A stretch of DNA of 64,000 bases, from assembly GCF_003332275.1 (NCBI RefSeq), contig NZ_QOVA01000019.1:1-64000 (forward strand), in the 5' to 3' direction. This document shows, in pieces, positions 10,013 through 20,340 of this stretch. The translations under genes were made by a program, and so were the position numbers. How positions within the stretch are numbered: position 1 is the stretch's first letter; each line of letters begins with the position of its first letter. The notes beneath the pieces were generated by a model. The model ran no database searches. It saw nothing but the letters and a program-made list of their open reading frames with translations, and had not been told where the DNA came from. The stretch comes from Edaphovirga cremea (lineage in GTDB: Bacteria; Pseudomonadota; Gammaproteobacteria; Enterobacterales; Enterobacteriaceae).

Positions 10013-11536
10013 TCAAACACACTCAGGGGCAATATCAGGGGTACGCAGCATCGCCAGCGTCAGCGCTTTTTCTTCCGTGGCTTCGTCGTGGCTCAACTCA
10101 CCCGAGACGGCCCCTTCGCGCATTACGATGATCCGGTCAGCCAGACCCAGCACTTCCGGCAGATCGCTGGAGGCAAACAGCACGGCAATGCCCTGCTTCG
10201 CCAACTCATAGATCACATGGTAAATTTCATGTTTGGCACCCACATCGATGCCGCGCGTTGGCTCATCAAGCAGGATCACTTTCATCTCTTCGGATAACCA
10301 ACGGCCCAGAATCGCCTTCTGCTGATTGCCACCGGACAGATTCATAATCAATTGCTGGGGTGAAGGGGTTTTGATATTAAGCGAATTAATACGCTTGTCG
10401 GCGTTCTCCACTTCCCAGGCGTTATTAATCAAACATCCGGCTTTGATGCTTTTGCGTCGTGCGCTGATGTTGATATTTTCCCGCACCGAGTGAACCGGAA
10501 TAATGCCATCGGCCTTTCGATCCTCTGGGCAAAGCATGATGCCCTGACGGATCGCCTCGATCGGCGAACGAATGTTCAATGCTTTCCCATCGAGTGAGAC
10601 AGTGCCTGAGGTGATACGCGTGCCGCCAAACAGACCTTTCATCAGTTCGCTGCGCCCTGCACCCACCAGCCCAAACAGACCCACAATTTCGCCCTGCCGC
10701 ACCGTGAGGGAGATCGTCGACTTCACGCCATCGGCTTTGACGTTATCAACGCGCAACCGCACCTCGCCATGGGGGCGCGGAGAATATCCATACACGTCGC
10801 CGAGGTGACGCCCGACCATCGCCTGCACCAATTTGTCGTGATTGACCTCCGCCATATCCTCAAAGGTGCGGACATAGCACCCATCCTTGAATACGGTAAT
10901 GGCGTCACTGAGCGCGAAAATTTCTTCCATGCGATGGGAAACATAGATAATGACCCGGCCCTCGGCGCGTAATTCACGGATCACCCTGAACAGTTGCTCA
11001 ATTTCACGGGCAGACAACGAACTGGTCGGCTCATCGAAGGCAATGACTTTTGCATTGCGTGCCAACGCCTTGGCAATTTCCACCATCTGCCATTGGCCGA
11101 TAGACAGATATTTGAGCGGCGTATCGGGATCGATATCCAGACCCAAATGTTTGAGTTGCAGACTGGCCTCGTAGCGCAACAGTTTGCGGTTCACCATGCC
11201 CGCTTTATGCGGCAGTTGCCCCAGGTAGATATTTTCTGCCACGGTCATTTCAGGTACCAGATGCAGTTCCTGATAGATGATCGCCACGCCCGCATCCAGT
11301 GCATCCGTGGTTTTGGTAAAATTGACCGTTTGGCCTTTGATACGGATCTCCCCACTGGTCGGCGTGTAGTTGCCGCTGAGGATCTTGAGCAGTGTGGACT
11401 TCCCTGCGCCATTTTCCCCCATCAACGCATGGATCTGTCCGGCATGGCAGGAGAAGCTGATCCCGTCCAGCGCTTTCACGCCGGGGAACTGTTTGCCAAT
11501 GGAGCAGAATTCCAGATAGGGTGCTTGAGCAGTCAT
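10013..11536 (-). CDS. araG: AraG, L-arabinose ABC transporter ATP-binding protein
   Basis: This is a dual-ATPase subunit of 507 aa. The first domain has a full Walker A ([12 protein letters not shown], about residue 38), a signature ([15 protein letters not shown]) and Walker B ([12 protein letters not shown]). The second has a diverged Walker A ([13 protein letters not shown]), as usual in sugar importers of this class, with signature [14 protein letters not shown] and Walker [15 protein letters not shown]. It is the middle gene of araFGH. The 86-bp gap from araF contains a hairpin with a T run. Confidence 0.95.
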   Translation of the reverse strand: MTAQAPYLEFCSIGKQFPGVKALDGISFSCHAGQIHALMGENGAGKSTLLKILSGNYTPTSGEIRIKGQTVNFTKTTDALDAGVAIIYQELHLVPEMTVAENIYLGQLPHKAGMVNRKLLRYEASLQLKHLGLDIDPDTPLKYLSIGQWQMVEIAKALARNAKVIAFDEPTSSLSAREIEQLFRVIRELRAEGRVIIYVSHRMEEIFALSDAITVFKDGCYVRTFEDMAEVNHDKLVQAMVGRHLGDVYGYSPRPHGEVRLRVDNVKADGVKSTISLTVRQGEIVGLFGLVGAGRSELMKGLFGGTRITSGTVSLDGKALNIRSPIEAIRQGIMLCPEDRKADGIIPVHSVRENINISARRKSIKAGCLINNAWEVENADKRINSLNIKTPSPQQLIMNLSGGNQQKAILGRWLSEEMKVILLDEPTRGIDVGAKHEIYHVIYELAKQGIAVLFASSDLPEVLGLADRIIVMREGAVSGELSHDEATEEKALTLAMLRTPDIAPECV

Positions 11537-11583
11537 TGTGGCTTCCTCATGGTTCTTAACCTGTCAGTCGCAATACGGAGCAT

Positions 11584-11614
11584 CAACAAAAGCGGACAGG
11601 ATTTCCCTGCCCGC
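11584..11614 (-). terminator. Partial terminator / attenuator between araF and araG
   Basis: On the minus strand GCGGGCAGG-GAAAT-CCTGTCCGC forms a 9-bp stem with one G-T pair (plus-strand arms 11592-11600 and 11606-11614), followed by TTTTGTTG. It starts 9 bp after the araF stop. Such an element would make the binding protein more abundant than AraG and AraH, a common pattern in these operons. Confidence 0.65.
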
Positions 11615-11622
11615 CAGATCCC

Positions 11623-12606
11623 TTACAACAACCCTTTCTTCTCCAATTCAACTTTGAAGTTATCGCGGGTGATCAGCACGACATCGGTAACTTCGGTGAA
11701 TTTTTCTGGTTCAACACCCTTGGTTACCCACTCGTTCAGCATCTGGATGCTCTTGTAACCATGGATATCCGGGCTTGGCAGCAGTGAACCGTAGAATCCG
11801 GTAGCTTGTGCTTTGGAAAGTTCACTGACGGCGTCGACGCCGTTGATACCAATACCGATCACGTTCGGCGCTTTAAAGCCCTGGCCTTCGGTAGCACGCA
11901 CGCCACCCAGTACGGTGTTGTCGTTCATGCCGACAATCAGCCAGTTCTTCACTTCAGGGTGCTGTACCAACAGCGAGTTGGCGGCGTCAAATGCGCCGGG
12001 GATATCGTTGGATTTGGTTGGGATTTTGAAGATTTGTTTGTCAGGGAAACCATCCACTTTCAGGGCGTCCATGGAGCCCGAGGTGCGGCGACGCGCGGTA
12101 TCCAGTTCGTCGGCGGTAATCGCCATTACGCCGGTCTCTGCCACTTTCCAGCCGCGTTTGTTCATCTCTTTCCACAGTTCATTACCCTGACGCTCACCAA
12201 TTTTGGTGGCGGCCATCATGACCAGCGGAACGGTGTCCATCGGTTTGCCTTTCGCATTGACGAATTGGTCGTCGACGGCAATCACTTTCATGTCGTAACC
12301 GCGGGCTTTCGCCATAATCGCTGAACCCAATTTAGGATCCGGGGTACAGATAACAAAGCCTTTCGCGCCGCTGGCAGCGAGACTGTCTATGGCGTTAAGC
12401 GTTTTTTCACCGTCGGGAACGGCGATTTTAATCACTTCAAACCCTAAGTCCTTGCCGGCTTTGTCAGCAAATTTCCATTCTGTCTGAAACCAGGGTTCTT
12501 CTGGCTGTTTTACCAGAAAACCCAGCTTCATGGTCTCCGCCATAGCCGATTGTGACATAACCGCTGCCAATCCGATTGCTGCAAGCGCCTTAGTGAATTT
12601 ATGCAT
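11623..12606 (-). CDS. araF: AraF, periplasmic L-arabinose-binding protein
   Basis: This is the periplasmic receptor that delivers L-arabinose to AraGH. The signal peptide is residues 1-23, with predicted cleavage after SAMA. The mature protein begins ETMKLGFLVKQPEEPWFQTEW, typical of arabinose-binding proteins, and the body is a two-lobed sugar-binding fold. The length is 327 aa (E. coli 329). It is the first gene of araFGH, divergent from araBA across a 375-bp regulatory region. Confidence 0.95.
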   Translation of the reverse strand: MHKFTKALAAIGLAAVMSQSAMAETMKLGFLVKQPEEPWFQTEWKFADKAGKDLGFEVIKIAVPDGEKTLNAIDSLAASGAKGFVICTPDPKLGSAIMAKARGYDMKVIAVDDQFVNAKGKPMDTVPLVMMAATKIGERQGNELWKEMNKRGWKVAETGVMAITADELDTARRRTSGSMDALKVDGFPDKQIFKIPTKSNDIPGAFDAANSLLVQHPEVKNWLIVGMNDNTVLGGVRATEGQGFKAPNVIGIGINGVDAVSELSKAQATGFYGSLLPSPDIHGYKSIQMLNEWVTKGVEPEKFTEVTDVVLITRDNFKVELEKKGLL

Positions 12607-12680
12607 GATGTTCTCCGGTCTCTTTTATTGGTGCACGCTGTCGGTGCCAAAAGCGTGAAAACGTTATCATTAGGGTAAAT

Positions 12681-12737
12681 CCAGCGATGATCCTGAGTCA
12701 GTGCCTGTTCCTGAGCACTTCCCAAGATCATCGCTGG
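12681..12737. repeat. Perfect 12-bp inverted repeat in the araF leader
   Basis: CCAGCGATGATC (12681-12692) and GATCATCGCTGG (12726-12737) are exact reverse complements separated by 33 bp. The spacer holds two copies of CCTGAG. The araF-proximal arm ends 74 bp before the araF start. It could form a stem in the araF 5' leader or be a bipartite protein site. Confidence 0.6.
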
Positions 12738-12850
12738 CAAGACGGATCAAGTTTTAACGGTTATTCATCAGTAGAATGTAGAGCGCTATCACATACACAG
12801 ATTACAGCAATTATGTACATATATTTAGCAAATTTAGCCAACCATTAACT

Positions 12851-12866
12851 TTTGACTGACATCACA
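12851..12866. promoter_or_regulatory. Candidate CRP site, araF/araB region
   Basis: TTTGA-CTGACA-TCACA matches 9 of 10 core positions of TGTGA-N6-TCACA. Arabinose operons are classically CRP dependent, and the site is about 115 bp before araB. Confidence 0.6.
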
Positions 12867-12981
12867 GAAACGTTGTAGGAAGCAGAAAAGTGCATACTTC
12901 CAGCTAATGACTCCTCACGCTTGGGTCAGGAGACTCCTATGGTTATCAACAATAAACAGGTGATCCAAAGGAGTATTGAGA

Positions 12982-14694
12982 ATGACGCAAGGTGCCATCG
13001 CTCTTGGCCTTGATTTTGGCAGCGATTCGGTTCGTGCGCTGGCGGTCGACTGTCAGCTCGGTACCGAGATTGAAACTGACGTGGTCTATTACCCGCGCTG
13101 GCAGGACGGCCAGTTTTGCAATGCTGCACAGAATCAATTCCGCCACCACCCGCTCGACTATATAGAAGCCATGGAACAGGCGATCCGCAGCGTGGTATCA
13201 CGCCTGACGGATAACCAGCGGCAGCGTATTGTCGGGATTGGCGTCGACTCCACTGGTTCGACACCGGCTCCGATTGACGAGGAGGGGCGCGTACTGGCGC
13301 TTCGACCCGAGTTTTCAAATAATCCGAATGCCATGTTCGTGCTCTGGAAAGATCACACGGCCATTGAAGAAGCGGAAGAGATTAACCGCCTCTGCCGCAG
13401 CGGTACCTTCCCCGACTATTCCCGCTATATCGGCGGTGTCTATTCGTCGGAATGGTTTTGGGCCAAAATTCTCCATGTTTCACGCCAGGATGATGAGGTG
13501 CGCAAGGCTGCCGTTTCCTGGGTTGAACTCTGTGACTGGGTGCCCGCCCTGCTGTCCGGCACCACCGCCCCGGCTGATTTGAAACGTGGCCGCTGTAGCG
13601 CGGGCCATAAAATGCTCTGGCACCCGTCCTGGGGCGGATTGCCACCCAGGGATTTCTTCGCGGCACTCGACCCGCTGCTGGTCAACGATCTGCATTACCC
13701 GATGTTTGATGACACCATCACGGCTGAAAAACCGGTGGGCACAATTACGGCTGAATGGGCCGAACGGCTGGGGATCCCGGCGACGGTGGTGCTTTCCGGT
13801 GGTGCGTTCGACTGCCACATGGGCGCAGTGGGTGCTGGCGCGCAACCTTATACGCTGGTCAAAGTGATCGGCACCTCAACCTGCGACATCTTGATTGCTG
13901 ACAAAGAACGCGTTGGCGATCGGGCGATCGCCGGGATTTGCGGGCAGGTGGAAGGCAGCGTCGTGCCTGACATGATCGGTATGGAAGCGGGGCAATCCGC
14001 CTTTGGCGATATGTATGCCTGGTTCAGCCGACTGTTGAGTTGGCCTCTGCATCAGGCCGCCACTGCCCATCCCGAATTGAAAACGCAGTTGAAAGAGATC
14101 GAAGCCGGTCTTTTGCCCGCCCTGACCGCGACGTGGGCCGCAAACCCGCATCTGGAGACCTTACCGCTGGTGCTCGACTGGTTTAACGGCCGCCGCACAC
14201 CCAATGCCAACCAACGGCTGAAAGGGGTCATCACCGATCTGAATCTGGGAACCGATGCCGCTGCCCTGTTTGGCGGTTTCATTGCCGCTACCGCCTTCGG
14301 TGCGCGCGCCATCATGGAGTGTTTCGAGCAGCAGGATATCCCGGTTGAAAACGTTCTCGCCCTCGGCGGTATTGCCCGTAAATCGCCCGTCATCATGCAG
14401 GTTTGCGCCGATGTAATGAATCGTCCGTTGCAAATTGTCGCTTCCGATCAGTGTTGCGCATTAGGTGCCGCGATTTTTGCTGCCGTCGCAGCCGGCGAGT
14501 TTGCGGATGTTCCCGCCGCCCAGCAAAAAATGGCTTGCAAAATCGAACGCACGCTGATGCCAGATCCAAAACAGGTCGAACAGTTTCAACGTCTGTATGA
14601 ACGTTATCAGCAGTGGTGCAGCGTGGCGGAACCGCAGTATGCCGCAAAAGAGCTCGCCAAAAAGGCGGCGCAAGACGACGTGGCGGCAGTCTGA
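12982..14694 (+). CDS. araB: AraB, L-ribulokinase
   Basis: It phosphorylates L-ribulose to L-ribulose 5-phosphate, step two of arabinose catabolism. FGGY-kinase family: [18 protein letters not shown] at the N-terminus (phosphate loop 1), [10 protein letters not shown], the conserved [16 protein letters not shown], and the C-terminal ATP-site sequence [14 protein letters not shown]. The ATG at 12982 gives 570 aa (E. coli 566); an in-frame TTG two codons upstream is not needed, and AAAGGAG lies at the right distance. The araA gene follows after 68 bp. Confidence 0.96.
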   Translation: MTQGAIALGLDFGSDSVRALAVDCQLGTEIETDVVYYPRWQDGQFCNAAQNQFRHHPLDYIEAMEQAIRSVVSRLTDNQRQRIVGIGVDSTGSTPAPIDEEGRVLALRPEFSNNPNAMFVLWKDHTAIEEAEEINRLCRSGTFPDYSRYIGGVYSSEWFWAKILHVSRQDDEVRKAAVSWVELCDWVPALLSGTTAPADLKRGRCSAGHKMLWHPSWGGLPPRDFFAALDPLLVNDLHYPMFDDTITAEKPVGTITAEWAERLGIPATVVLSGGAFDCHMGAVGAGAQPYTLVKVIGTSTCDILIADKERVGDRAIAGICGQVEGSVVPDMIGMEAGQSAFGDMYAWFSRLLSWPLHQAATAHPELKTQLKEIEAGLLPALTATWAANPHLETLPLVLDWFNGRRTPNANQRLKGVITDLNLGTDAAALFGGFIAATAFGARAIMECFEQQDIPVENVLALGGIARKSPVIMQVCADVMNRPLQIVASDQCCALGAAIFAAVAAGEFADVPAAQQKMACKIERTLMPDPKQVEQFQRLYERYQQWCSVAEPQYAAKELAKKAAQDDVAAV

Positions 14695-14762
14695 ACCCCC
14701 TTCTCTTTTCGGGCTGGCAGACTCTGTCAGCCCTGACCCTAAACGTATATCAGGAGCGATAA

Positions 14763-16268
14763 ATGGACGCATTCAAACAACTTGAAGTCTGGTTTGTTAT
14801 CGGTAGCCAGAATCTGTATGGACCGCAAACCTTACAACAAGTGAAAGAAAATGCTGAGAAAGTGGTTAACGACCTCAATCAGCAGGCAAAGTTACCGGTC
14901 AAATTAGTGCTGAAACCCCTTGCGACCTCTCCGGATGAAATTACCACCCTGTGCCGTGAAGCCAACTACAACACCCAGTGTATTGGCCTGCTGACCTGGC
15001 TGCACACGTTCTCACCGGCCAAAATGTGGATCGCGGGTTTGAACATCCTGAATAAACCACTGATGCAGTTCCATACCCAGTTCAACGCTGAAATTCCTTG
15101 GGAAACCATGGATATGGACTTTATGAACCTGAACCAGACCGCACACGGTGGCCGTGAGTTCGGTTTCATCGGTGCGCGTATGCGTCAGCAGCATAGCGTG
15201 GTCGCAGGTCACTGGCAGGATCCGGATGCCCATCAGCGCATTGCCCAATGGATGCGTGTGGCTGCCGCCCGTCAGGAGAGCCAGCATCTGCGCGTGGCGC
15301 GCTTCGGTGACAATATGCGCGAAGTGGCGGTGACCGACGGCGATAAAGTGGATGCACAAATCCGGTTTGGTTATTCAGTCAATGCCTACGGTATTGGTGA
15401 TTTGGTCAGCGTGGTTGACGAAGTCAGTAAAGGTGACGTCGATGCGTTGATTGAAGAATACGAAGCGACGTATGAATTCACCGACGTGGTGAAACTCAAC
15501 GGCAGCAAACGTGAAAACCTGATCGATGCCGCCCGTATTGAACTGGGGATGAAGCGTTTCCTGGAACAGGGGAATTTCCGCGCTTTTACCACCAACTTTG
15601 AAAACCTGTATGGCCTGAAACAATTGCCGGGGCTGGCGGTACAGCGCCTGATGCAGCAGGGTTATGGTTTCGGCGGTGAAGGTGACTGGAAAACGGCCGC
15701 GTTGCTGCGCATCATGAAGGTGATGTCTTCCGGTCTCGAAGGCGGTACTTCCTTTATGGAAGACTACACCTACAACTTTAAGCAAGGGAACGATCTGGTC
15801 GTTGGCTCGCACATGCTGGAAGTGTGCCCGAGCATTGCCAAAGAACGTAAGCCATTGCTGGACGTGCAATATCTCGGTATCGGTGGCAAGGCCGATCCGG
15901 CTCGCCTGATCTTCTCCACCCCCGCCGGGCCAGCGGTCAATGCCAGCGTGATTGACATGGGTGACCGTTTCCGTCTCCTGGTGAATGTGGTCGATACGGT
16001 TGAACAGCCGCATCCACTGCCAAAACTGCCTGTGGCACGGGCAATCTGGAAAGCACAGCCGACGCTGGCGACGGCCGCAGAAGCCTGGATCCTCGGTGGC
16101 GGCGCGCACCATACCGTATTCAGCAAGGCGCTGAGCGTAGATTATCTGCGCCTGTATGCCGAAATGCACGGTATCGAAATGCTGGTGATTGACAACGATA
16201 CCACCCTGCCAGCGTTCAAGAATGAGATCCGCTGGAACGAGGTGTATTACAAACTTTGCGCGAAATAA
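14763..16268 (+). CDS. araA: AraA, L-arabinose isomerase
   Basis: It isomerises L-arabinose to L-ribulose, the first catabolic step. The 501-aa protein matches E. coli AraA along its length: [18 protein letters not shown] at the N-terminus, conserved [21 protein letters not shown], and the metal-site histidines in [19 protein letters not shown] lies six bases before the ATG. It is last in the araBA unit; araD is absent and a terminator-like hairpin follows. Confidence 0.96.
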   Translation: MDAFKQLEVWFVIGSQNLYGPQTLQQVKENAEKVVNDLNQQAKLPVKLVLKPLATSPDEITTLCREANYNTQCIGLLTWLHTFSPAKMWIAGLNILNKPLMQFHTQFNAEIPWETMDMDFMNLNQTAHGGREFGFIGARMRQQHSVVAGHWQDPDAHQRIAQWMRVAAARQESQHLRVARFGDNMREVAVTDGDKVDAQIRFGYSVNAYGIGDLVSVVDEVSKGDVDALIEEYEATYEFTDVVKLNGSKRENLIDAARIELGMKRFLEQGNFRAFTTNFENLYGLKQLPGLAVQRLMQQGYGFGGEGDWKTAALLRIMKVMSSGLEGGTSFMEDYTYNFKQGNDLVVGSHMLEVCPSIAKERKPLLDVQYLGIGGKADPARLIFSTPAGPAVNASVIDMGDRFRLLVNVVDTVEQPHPLPKLPVARAIWKAQPTLATAAEAWILGGGAHHTVFSKALSVDYLRLYAEMHGIEMLVIDNDTTLPAFKNEIRWNEVYYKLCAK

Positions 16269-16301
16269 GCGCCTTGTAGAATTCGCTATTTTCGCTACTG
16301 T

Positions 16302-16329
16302 CATCCGGGGCACTCTTCAGCCCCGGATG
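16302..16329 (+). terminator. Terminator-like hairpin after araA
   Basis: CATCCGGGG (16302-16310) pairs perfectly with CCCCGGATG (16321-16329) over a 10-nt loop. The following sequence has only a short T run. It lies 33 bp after the araA stop and marks the end of araBA. Confidence 0.6.
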
Positions 16330-16505
16330 CCTGTTTACCGGGTTGGGCGAAGGTCACTCCCGATCGCCATATCGCATTGCCACTCCCTTCAAGTTACAAT
16401 CAGCCAGTAACAAAAACGTAACAACATGTTGATTCGGATGACTGATAAGGCCGTTCAGGTTAAGCTATCGCGCAATTGATGTACCCGCACTGAATAAGGC
16501 GTTAT

Positions 16506-16946
16506 ATGGCACAGAACTCCGACTATCACCGCATCAACGGCTGGTTATTAGTCCCGCTGGCATACCTGATCCTGTCACTGCTCAGCACTACGCTGCTTTT
16601 GGTGTTATATTTCATGGCGGTATTTATGCCGGAATCGCGAGAATATCTGGTGACCAATTCGCAGGCGTTCACCATGCAATGGTATTTCTCTGTGTTAACC
16701 GCAATTATTATGTGGATTTTCAGCGGTTGGCTATTGTGGATATTCTGCAAGCGTTCCGTTAAATTACCCAAAATATATATTTTGTGGCTGCTGGTTACCG
16801 TGCTGCTGGCGATTAAAGCCTTTGCCTTTTCACCCGTCACTGACGAATTGGCCGTGCGGGCGCTGGCTATGCCACTGCTGGCTGCAGCAATACTGGTACC
16901 CTATTTCAAACGTTCAAAGCGGGTTAAAGGAACTTTTACACAATAA
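16506..16946 (+). CDS. ydgK: YdgK, DUF2569 inner-membrane protein
   Basis: A 146-aa protein with four hydrophobic segments (about residues 12-38, 58-80, 91-107 and 115-133). It starts with the family sequence YHRINGWLLVPLAYLI and ends in a basic tail. It matches the DUF2569 / YdgK family and, as in E. coli, stands directly before rsxA. The function is unknown. In E. coli cnu lies between ydgJ and ydgK; here that interval holds the arabinose genes and no cnu is visible. Confidence 0.8.
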   Translation: MAQNSDYHRINGWLLVPLAYLILSLLSTTLLLVLYFMAVFMPESREYLVTNSQAFTMQWYFSVLTAIIMWIFSGWLLWIFCKRSVKLPKIYILWLLVTVLLAIKAFAFSPVTDELAVRALAMPLLAAAILVPYFKRSKRVKGTFTQ

Positions 16947-17029
16947 CCCAAAGTAATTGACGATGCAGGCAGGCAGCAAGTGAGCGAATCCCGATGAGCT
17001 GACACCCCTGCATCTTCAAGTACGAAGGG
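16947..17029. repeat. Imperfect palindromic interspersed repeat
   Basis: The arms CCCAAAGTAATTGACGATGC (16947 on) and the complement of CTTCAAGTACGAAGGG (ending 17029) pair over about 17 of 23 positions, with 'gcgaatccc' and 'gatgagct' inside. It resembles the short intergenic palindromes common in Yersinia, Serratia and Pectobacterium. It separates ydgK from rsxA. Confidence 0.5.
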
Positions 17030-17109
17030 TATAACCCTGCTTTTACTCAGTTGTAGTCTGGCCGTCAATTTTGGATAATAGGCGGCTTTTCTTTTATTCA
17101 GGCAATGTA

Positions 17110-17691
17110 ATGAGCGAATACCTACTCCTGTTTGTCGGTACTGTTCTGGTAAACAATTTTGTACTGGTTAAGTTTCTTGGCCTGTGCCCGTTTATGGGCG
17201 TGTCCAAGAAACTTGAATCAGCGATCGGCATGGGACTGGCGACCACTTTTGTGATGACGCTGGCGTCTATCAGTGCCTGGGCGATCAACGCCTTTATTCT
17301 GCTGCCGCTCGATCTGATCTATTTGCGTACCTTGTCTTTTATATTGGTGATCGCCGTTGTCGTACAGTTCACCGAAATGGTGGTGCGTAAAACCAGCCCA
17401 TCGCTCTATCGTCTGCTGGGGATCTTCCTGCCGCTGATCACGACCAACTGTGCCGTACTGGGTGTCGCCTTGCTGAACATTAACCAGTCACATAACTTTA
17501 TGCAGTCCGCGGTGTATGGATTTTCTGCCGCCGCAGGCTTCTCTCTGGTGATGGTGCTGTTTGCCGCCATTCGCGAACGTTTGGCCGTGGCTGACGTTCC
17601 GGCACCCTTCCGCGGTTCGTCCATTGCATTGGTGACTGCCGGGCTGATGTCACTCGCCTTTATGGGCTTTGCCGGGCTGGTGAAATTCTAA
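17110..17691 (+). CDS. rsxA: RsxA, electron transport complex membrane subunit
   Basis: Membrane subunit of the Rsx/Rnf complex, which moves electrons between NAD(H) and ferredoxin-type carriers and in E. coli keeps SoxR reduced. It is 193 aa with six hydrophobic segments, and conserved Cys-containing sequences [11 protein letters not shown] and [12 protein letters not shown]. The ATG at 17110 ([22 protein letters not shown]) matches E. coli; the ORF open from 17071 adds 13 spurious residues. Its stop overlaps the rsxB start. Confidence 0.95.
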   Translation: MSEYLLLFVGTVLVNNFVLVKFLGLCPFMGVSKKLESAIGMGLATTFVMTLASISAWAINAFILLPLDLIYLRTLSFILVIAVVVQFTEMVVRKTSPSLYRLLGIFLPLITTNCAVLGVALLNINQSHNFMQSAVYGFSAAAGFSLVMVLFAAIRERLAVADVPAPFRGSSIALVTAGLMSLAFMGFAGLVKF

Positions 17692-18266
17692 TGATGTCGT
17701 TATGGATTGCCGTTGCGGCGCTGAGCGCCCTCGCACTGGTATTTGGACTGGTGCTGGGTTTTGCTGCCCGCCGTTTTGAAGTTGATGAAGATCCGATCGC
17801 GAGTCAGGTGGATGAACTGCTGCCGCAAAGCCAATGCGGGCAATGTGGTTATCCGGGCTGTCGCCCCTACGCCGAAGCCGTAGCCAATGGCGAACACATC
17901 AACAAATGTGCGCCCGGTGGCGAGCAGACGATGCTGAAACTCGCGGCCCTGTTGAATATCGATCCGCAACCGCTGGATGGTGATGCTGCCGTAGCAAATC
18001 CGGTGCGTAAAGTGGCGTATATCGATGAAAGCAACTGTATCGGCTGCACCAAATGTATTCAGGCCTGCCCGGTCGATGCCATCGTGGGTGCCACCCGCGC
18101 CGTGCATACCGTGCTCGCCGATCTCTGTACCGGCTGCGATTTGTGCGTTGCCCCTTGTCCGACTGATTGTATTGAGATGCAACCCGTCAAGATCACTACG
18201 TCCAACTGGAAATGGGATTTGAATGCCATTCCGGTTCAGGTTATTCACGCGGAGCAACATGTTTAA
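17691..18266 (+). CDS. rsxB: RsxB, iron-sulfur subunit of the Rsx complex
   Basis: An N-terminal membrane anchor (about residues 3-25) is followed by a four-Cys cluster domain ([15 protein letters not shown] ... CAPGG), then two 4Fe-4S ferredoxin motifs ([12 protein letters not shown] and [12 protein letters not shown]). It is 191 aa and relays electrons within the membrane complex. The first ATG overlaps the rsxA stop (17689-17691); a second ATG follows immediately. Confidence 0.95.
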   Translation: MMSLWIAVAALSALALVFGLVLGFAARRFEVDEDPIASQVDELLPQSQCGQCGYPGCRPYAEAVANGEHINKCAPGGEQTMLKLAALLNIDPQPLDGDAAVANPVRKVAYIDESNCIGCTKCIQACPVDAIVGATRAVHTVLADLCTGCDLCVAPCPTDCIEMQPVKITTSNWKWDLNAIPVQVIHAEQHV

Positions 18267-20340
18267 TCTGTTTGCCGCCTTAAAAAAAGACAAAATCTGG
18301 GATTTCGCGGGCGGAATTCACCCCCCAGAAATGAAGACACAGTCCAGCCGCGTTCCGTTGCGGATTGCGCCATTAGCGGAAAAATTCATTATTCCACTCC
18401 AGCAGCATTTGGGGCCGGAAGGTGAACTGTGCGTCAAAGCCGGTGATCGGGTATTGAAAGGACAGCCGCTGACCATTGGCCGTGGCCGCACCCTGCCAGT
18501 TCATGCGCCAACGTCGGGTACCATCGTGGCGATTGCCCCGCATATCACCGCGCATCCATCCGGGTTGCAAGAGCTGTGCGTTCACATTGAGCCAGACGGT
18601 GACGATCGCTGGTGCCAGCGCGATCCTGTCGCCGATTACCACCAGATGGAACCCGCAGAATTGAACGAACGCATTCATCTGGCCGGTATTGCTGGTTTGG
18701 GTGGCGCGGGGTTCCCAACCGCAAGCAAACTGCAAGGCGGCTTGCAGAGCGTGAAAACGCTGATCCTGAATGCCGCAGAGTGTGAACCCTACATTACGGC
18801 GGACGACCGCCTGATGCAGGAGCATGCGGCGGAAATCATCACCGGTACGCGAATTCTTTGTCATCTGCTCAATCCTGAGCGGGTGATTATTGGTATTGAA
18901 GATAACAAACCCGAGGCTATCGCTGCGCTGAAACGGGCGTTGCAGCAAGACGGTGAAGCGGGCGTCAAATTCGAGCTGAAAGTGGTGCCAACCAAATACC
19001 CGTCTGGCGGTGCCAAGCAACTCACCCGCATTTTGACCGGTCTGGAAGTTCCGCATGGTAAACACTCGTCCTCGATTGGTGTGCTGATGCAGAACGTCGG
19101 AACGGTCTACGCCATTACGCGCGCCATTATTCACGGTGAGCCACTGATTGAGCGAGTGGTCACCCTGACGGGGGAATCACTGAAGCAGCCTGGTAATCTG
19201 TGGGCGCGGATCGGTACCCCGGTGGAGCATTTGCTGGCCTATGCCGGTTTCCAGCCGTCTGCGGATCACATGGTGGTGATGGGCGGTCCATTGATGGGCT
19301 TTACCCTGCCATCGCTGAATGTGCCGATCGTTAAAATCAGCAACTGCATTCTTGCCCCTTCCGCCAGCGAGATGGGCCAACCTGAGCCGGAAGAAGCCTG
19401 TATCCGCTGTAGTCAATGCGCCGATGCCTGTCCTGCCGGCCTGTTGCCGCAGCAGTTGTACTGGTTCAGCCGGGGTGAAGAACATGAGAAAGCACGTAAT
19501 CATAATCTGTTCGATTGCATAGAGTGCGGTGCCTGCGCGTATGTCTGCCCCAGCAACATCCCGCTGGTGCAGTATTACCGTCAGGAAAAAGCCGAAATCA
19601 AAGCGATCGATCTGGAAGGACAACGCGCGGCAGAAGCCAAGGCGCGTTTTGAAGCCAGACAGGCGCGATTGGAACGTGAGAAAGTTGCCCGCGAAGAACG
19701 TCACAAACAGGCTGCGGTTAAACTCACCGATAGTCAGCATGGACAAGTTCAGGCCGCACTGGCTCGCGTTCGCACCAGGAAAGCCGATGAAGCCATTGAA
19801 GTGATCAACGGCCAGCAGCCAGATAACAGCGCCGTGATTGCAGAACGCGAAGCCCGTAAGGCGCAAGCGCGCGATCGACGTGCGGCGCAACCGACAGAGA
19901 ATGAGAGCGTCTCAGAAGCTCAGGCCGACGCTGAAACGTCTGCGCACCAAGAAGATCCGCGTAAAGCCGCGCTCGCCGCAGCCATCGCACGGGCAAAAGC
20001 CAGGAAAGCGACAACCAACGCAGATGCCGCGCCCCCGAAAGATATCGCGCAGGCCGCCAACGATGCCGTGGAGCCTGACATTGCTGTCGATGAGCGTCAG
20101 GCCGCTGTTGCCGCGGCAATTGCCAGAGTAAAAGCGCGTAAAGCGGCGCAATCACTGACACCGCAATCCCTGACACAACCAGACTCCGCCAACGATCAGC
20201 CGCAAGAAACGGCCATTGCGGCAGGTGCAGAATACTTATCATCACAAGAAAGCGACCCGCGTAAAGCGGCAGTAGCCGCCGCTATTGCCCGTGCAAAAGC
20301 GCGCAAGGCCGCTCAGGCAGCAATGTCGGACGAGGATTAA
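18259..20340 (+). CDS. rsxC: RsxC, NADH/FMN/Fe-S subunit of the Rsx complex
   Basis: A 693-aa soluble subunit. The N-terminal part carries the NADH/FMN-binding region ([13 protein letters not shown] near residue 150, [13 protein letters not shown] near 175). Two 4Fe-4S motifs follow near residue 380 and 420 ([24 protein letters not shown]). The last 230 residues are an Ala/Lys/Arg-rich helical tail with three near-identical repeats of the type [19 protein letters not shown]. The ATG at 18259 ([16 protein letters not shown]) overlaps rsxB by 8 bp; a longer ORF start adds 12 residues. Confidence 0.95.
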   Translation: MFNLFAALKKDKIWDFAGGIHPPEMKTQSSRVPLRIAPLAEKFIIPLQQHLGPEGELCVKAGDRVLKGQPLTIGRGRTLPVHAPTSGTIVAIAPHITAHPSGLQELCVHIEPDGDDRWCQRDPVADYHQMEPAELNERIHLAGIAGLGGAGFPTASKLQGGLQSVKTLILNAAECEPYITADDRLMQEHAAEIITGTRILCHLLNPERVIIGIEDNKPEAIAALKRALQQDGEAGVKFELKVVPTKYPSGGAKQLTRILTGLEVPHGKHSSSIGVLMQNVGTVYAITRAIIHGEPLIERVVTLTGESLKQPGNLWARIGTPVEHLLAYAGFQPSADHMVVMGGPLMGFTLPSLNVPIVKISNCILAPSASEMGQPEPEEACIRCSQCADACPAGLLPQQLYWFSRGEEHEKARNHNLFDCIECGACAYVCPSNIPLVQYYRQEKAEIKAIDLEGQRAAEAKARFEARQARLEREKVAREERHKQAAVKLTDSQHGQVQAALARVRTRKADEAIEVINGQQPDNSAVIAEREARKAQARDRRAAQPTENESVSEAQADAETSAHQEDPRKAALAAAIARAKARKATTNADAAPPKDIAQAANDAVEPDIAVDERQAAVAAAIARVKARKAAQSLTPQSLTQPDSANDQPQETAIAAGAEYLSSQESDPRKAAVAAAIARAKARKAAQAAMSDED

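Larger units (their letters stand above)
12607..12981. promoter_or_regulatory. Divergent araF / araB control region
   Basis: This 375-bp intergenic region must hold the promoters of araFGH and araBA. It contains a perfect 12-bp inverted repeat (listed separately) and a CRP-like site at 12851-12866. I looked for the E. coli AraC half-site (TAGC-N7-TCCATA) on both strands and found only partial matches (for example TAGC at 12826-12840), so no AraC site is called. Confidence 0.6.

Noticed and set aside
12607-12981. E. coli-type AraC half-sites in the araF/araB region
   Set aside because: TAGC-like starts occur, but the second half-site TCCATA is not matched at the right spacing, so no site is called.
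15375-16313. 312-codon minus-strand ORF opposite araA
   Set aside because: It is antisense to a strongly conserved gene and has no recognisable features; codon bias of araA explains it.
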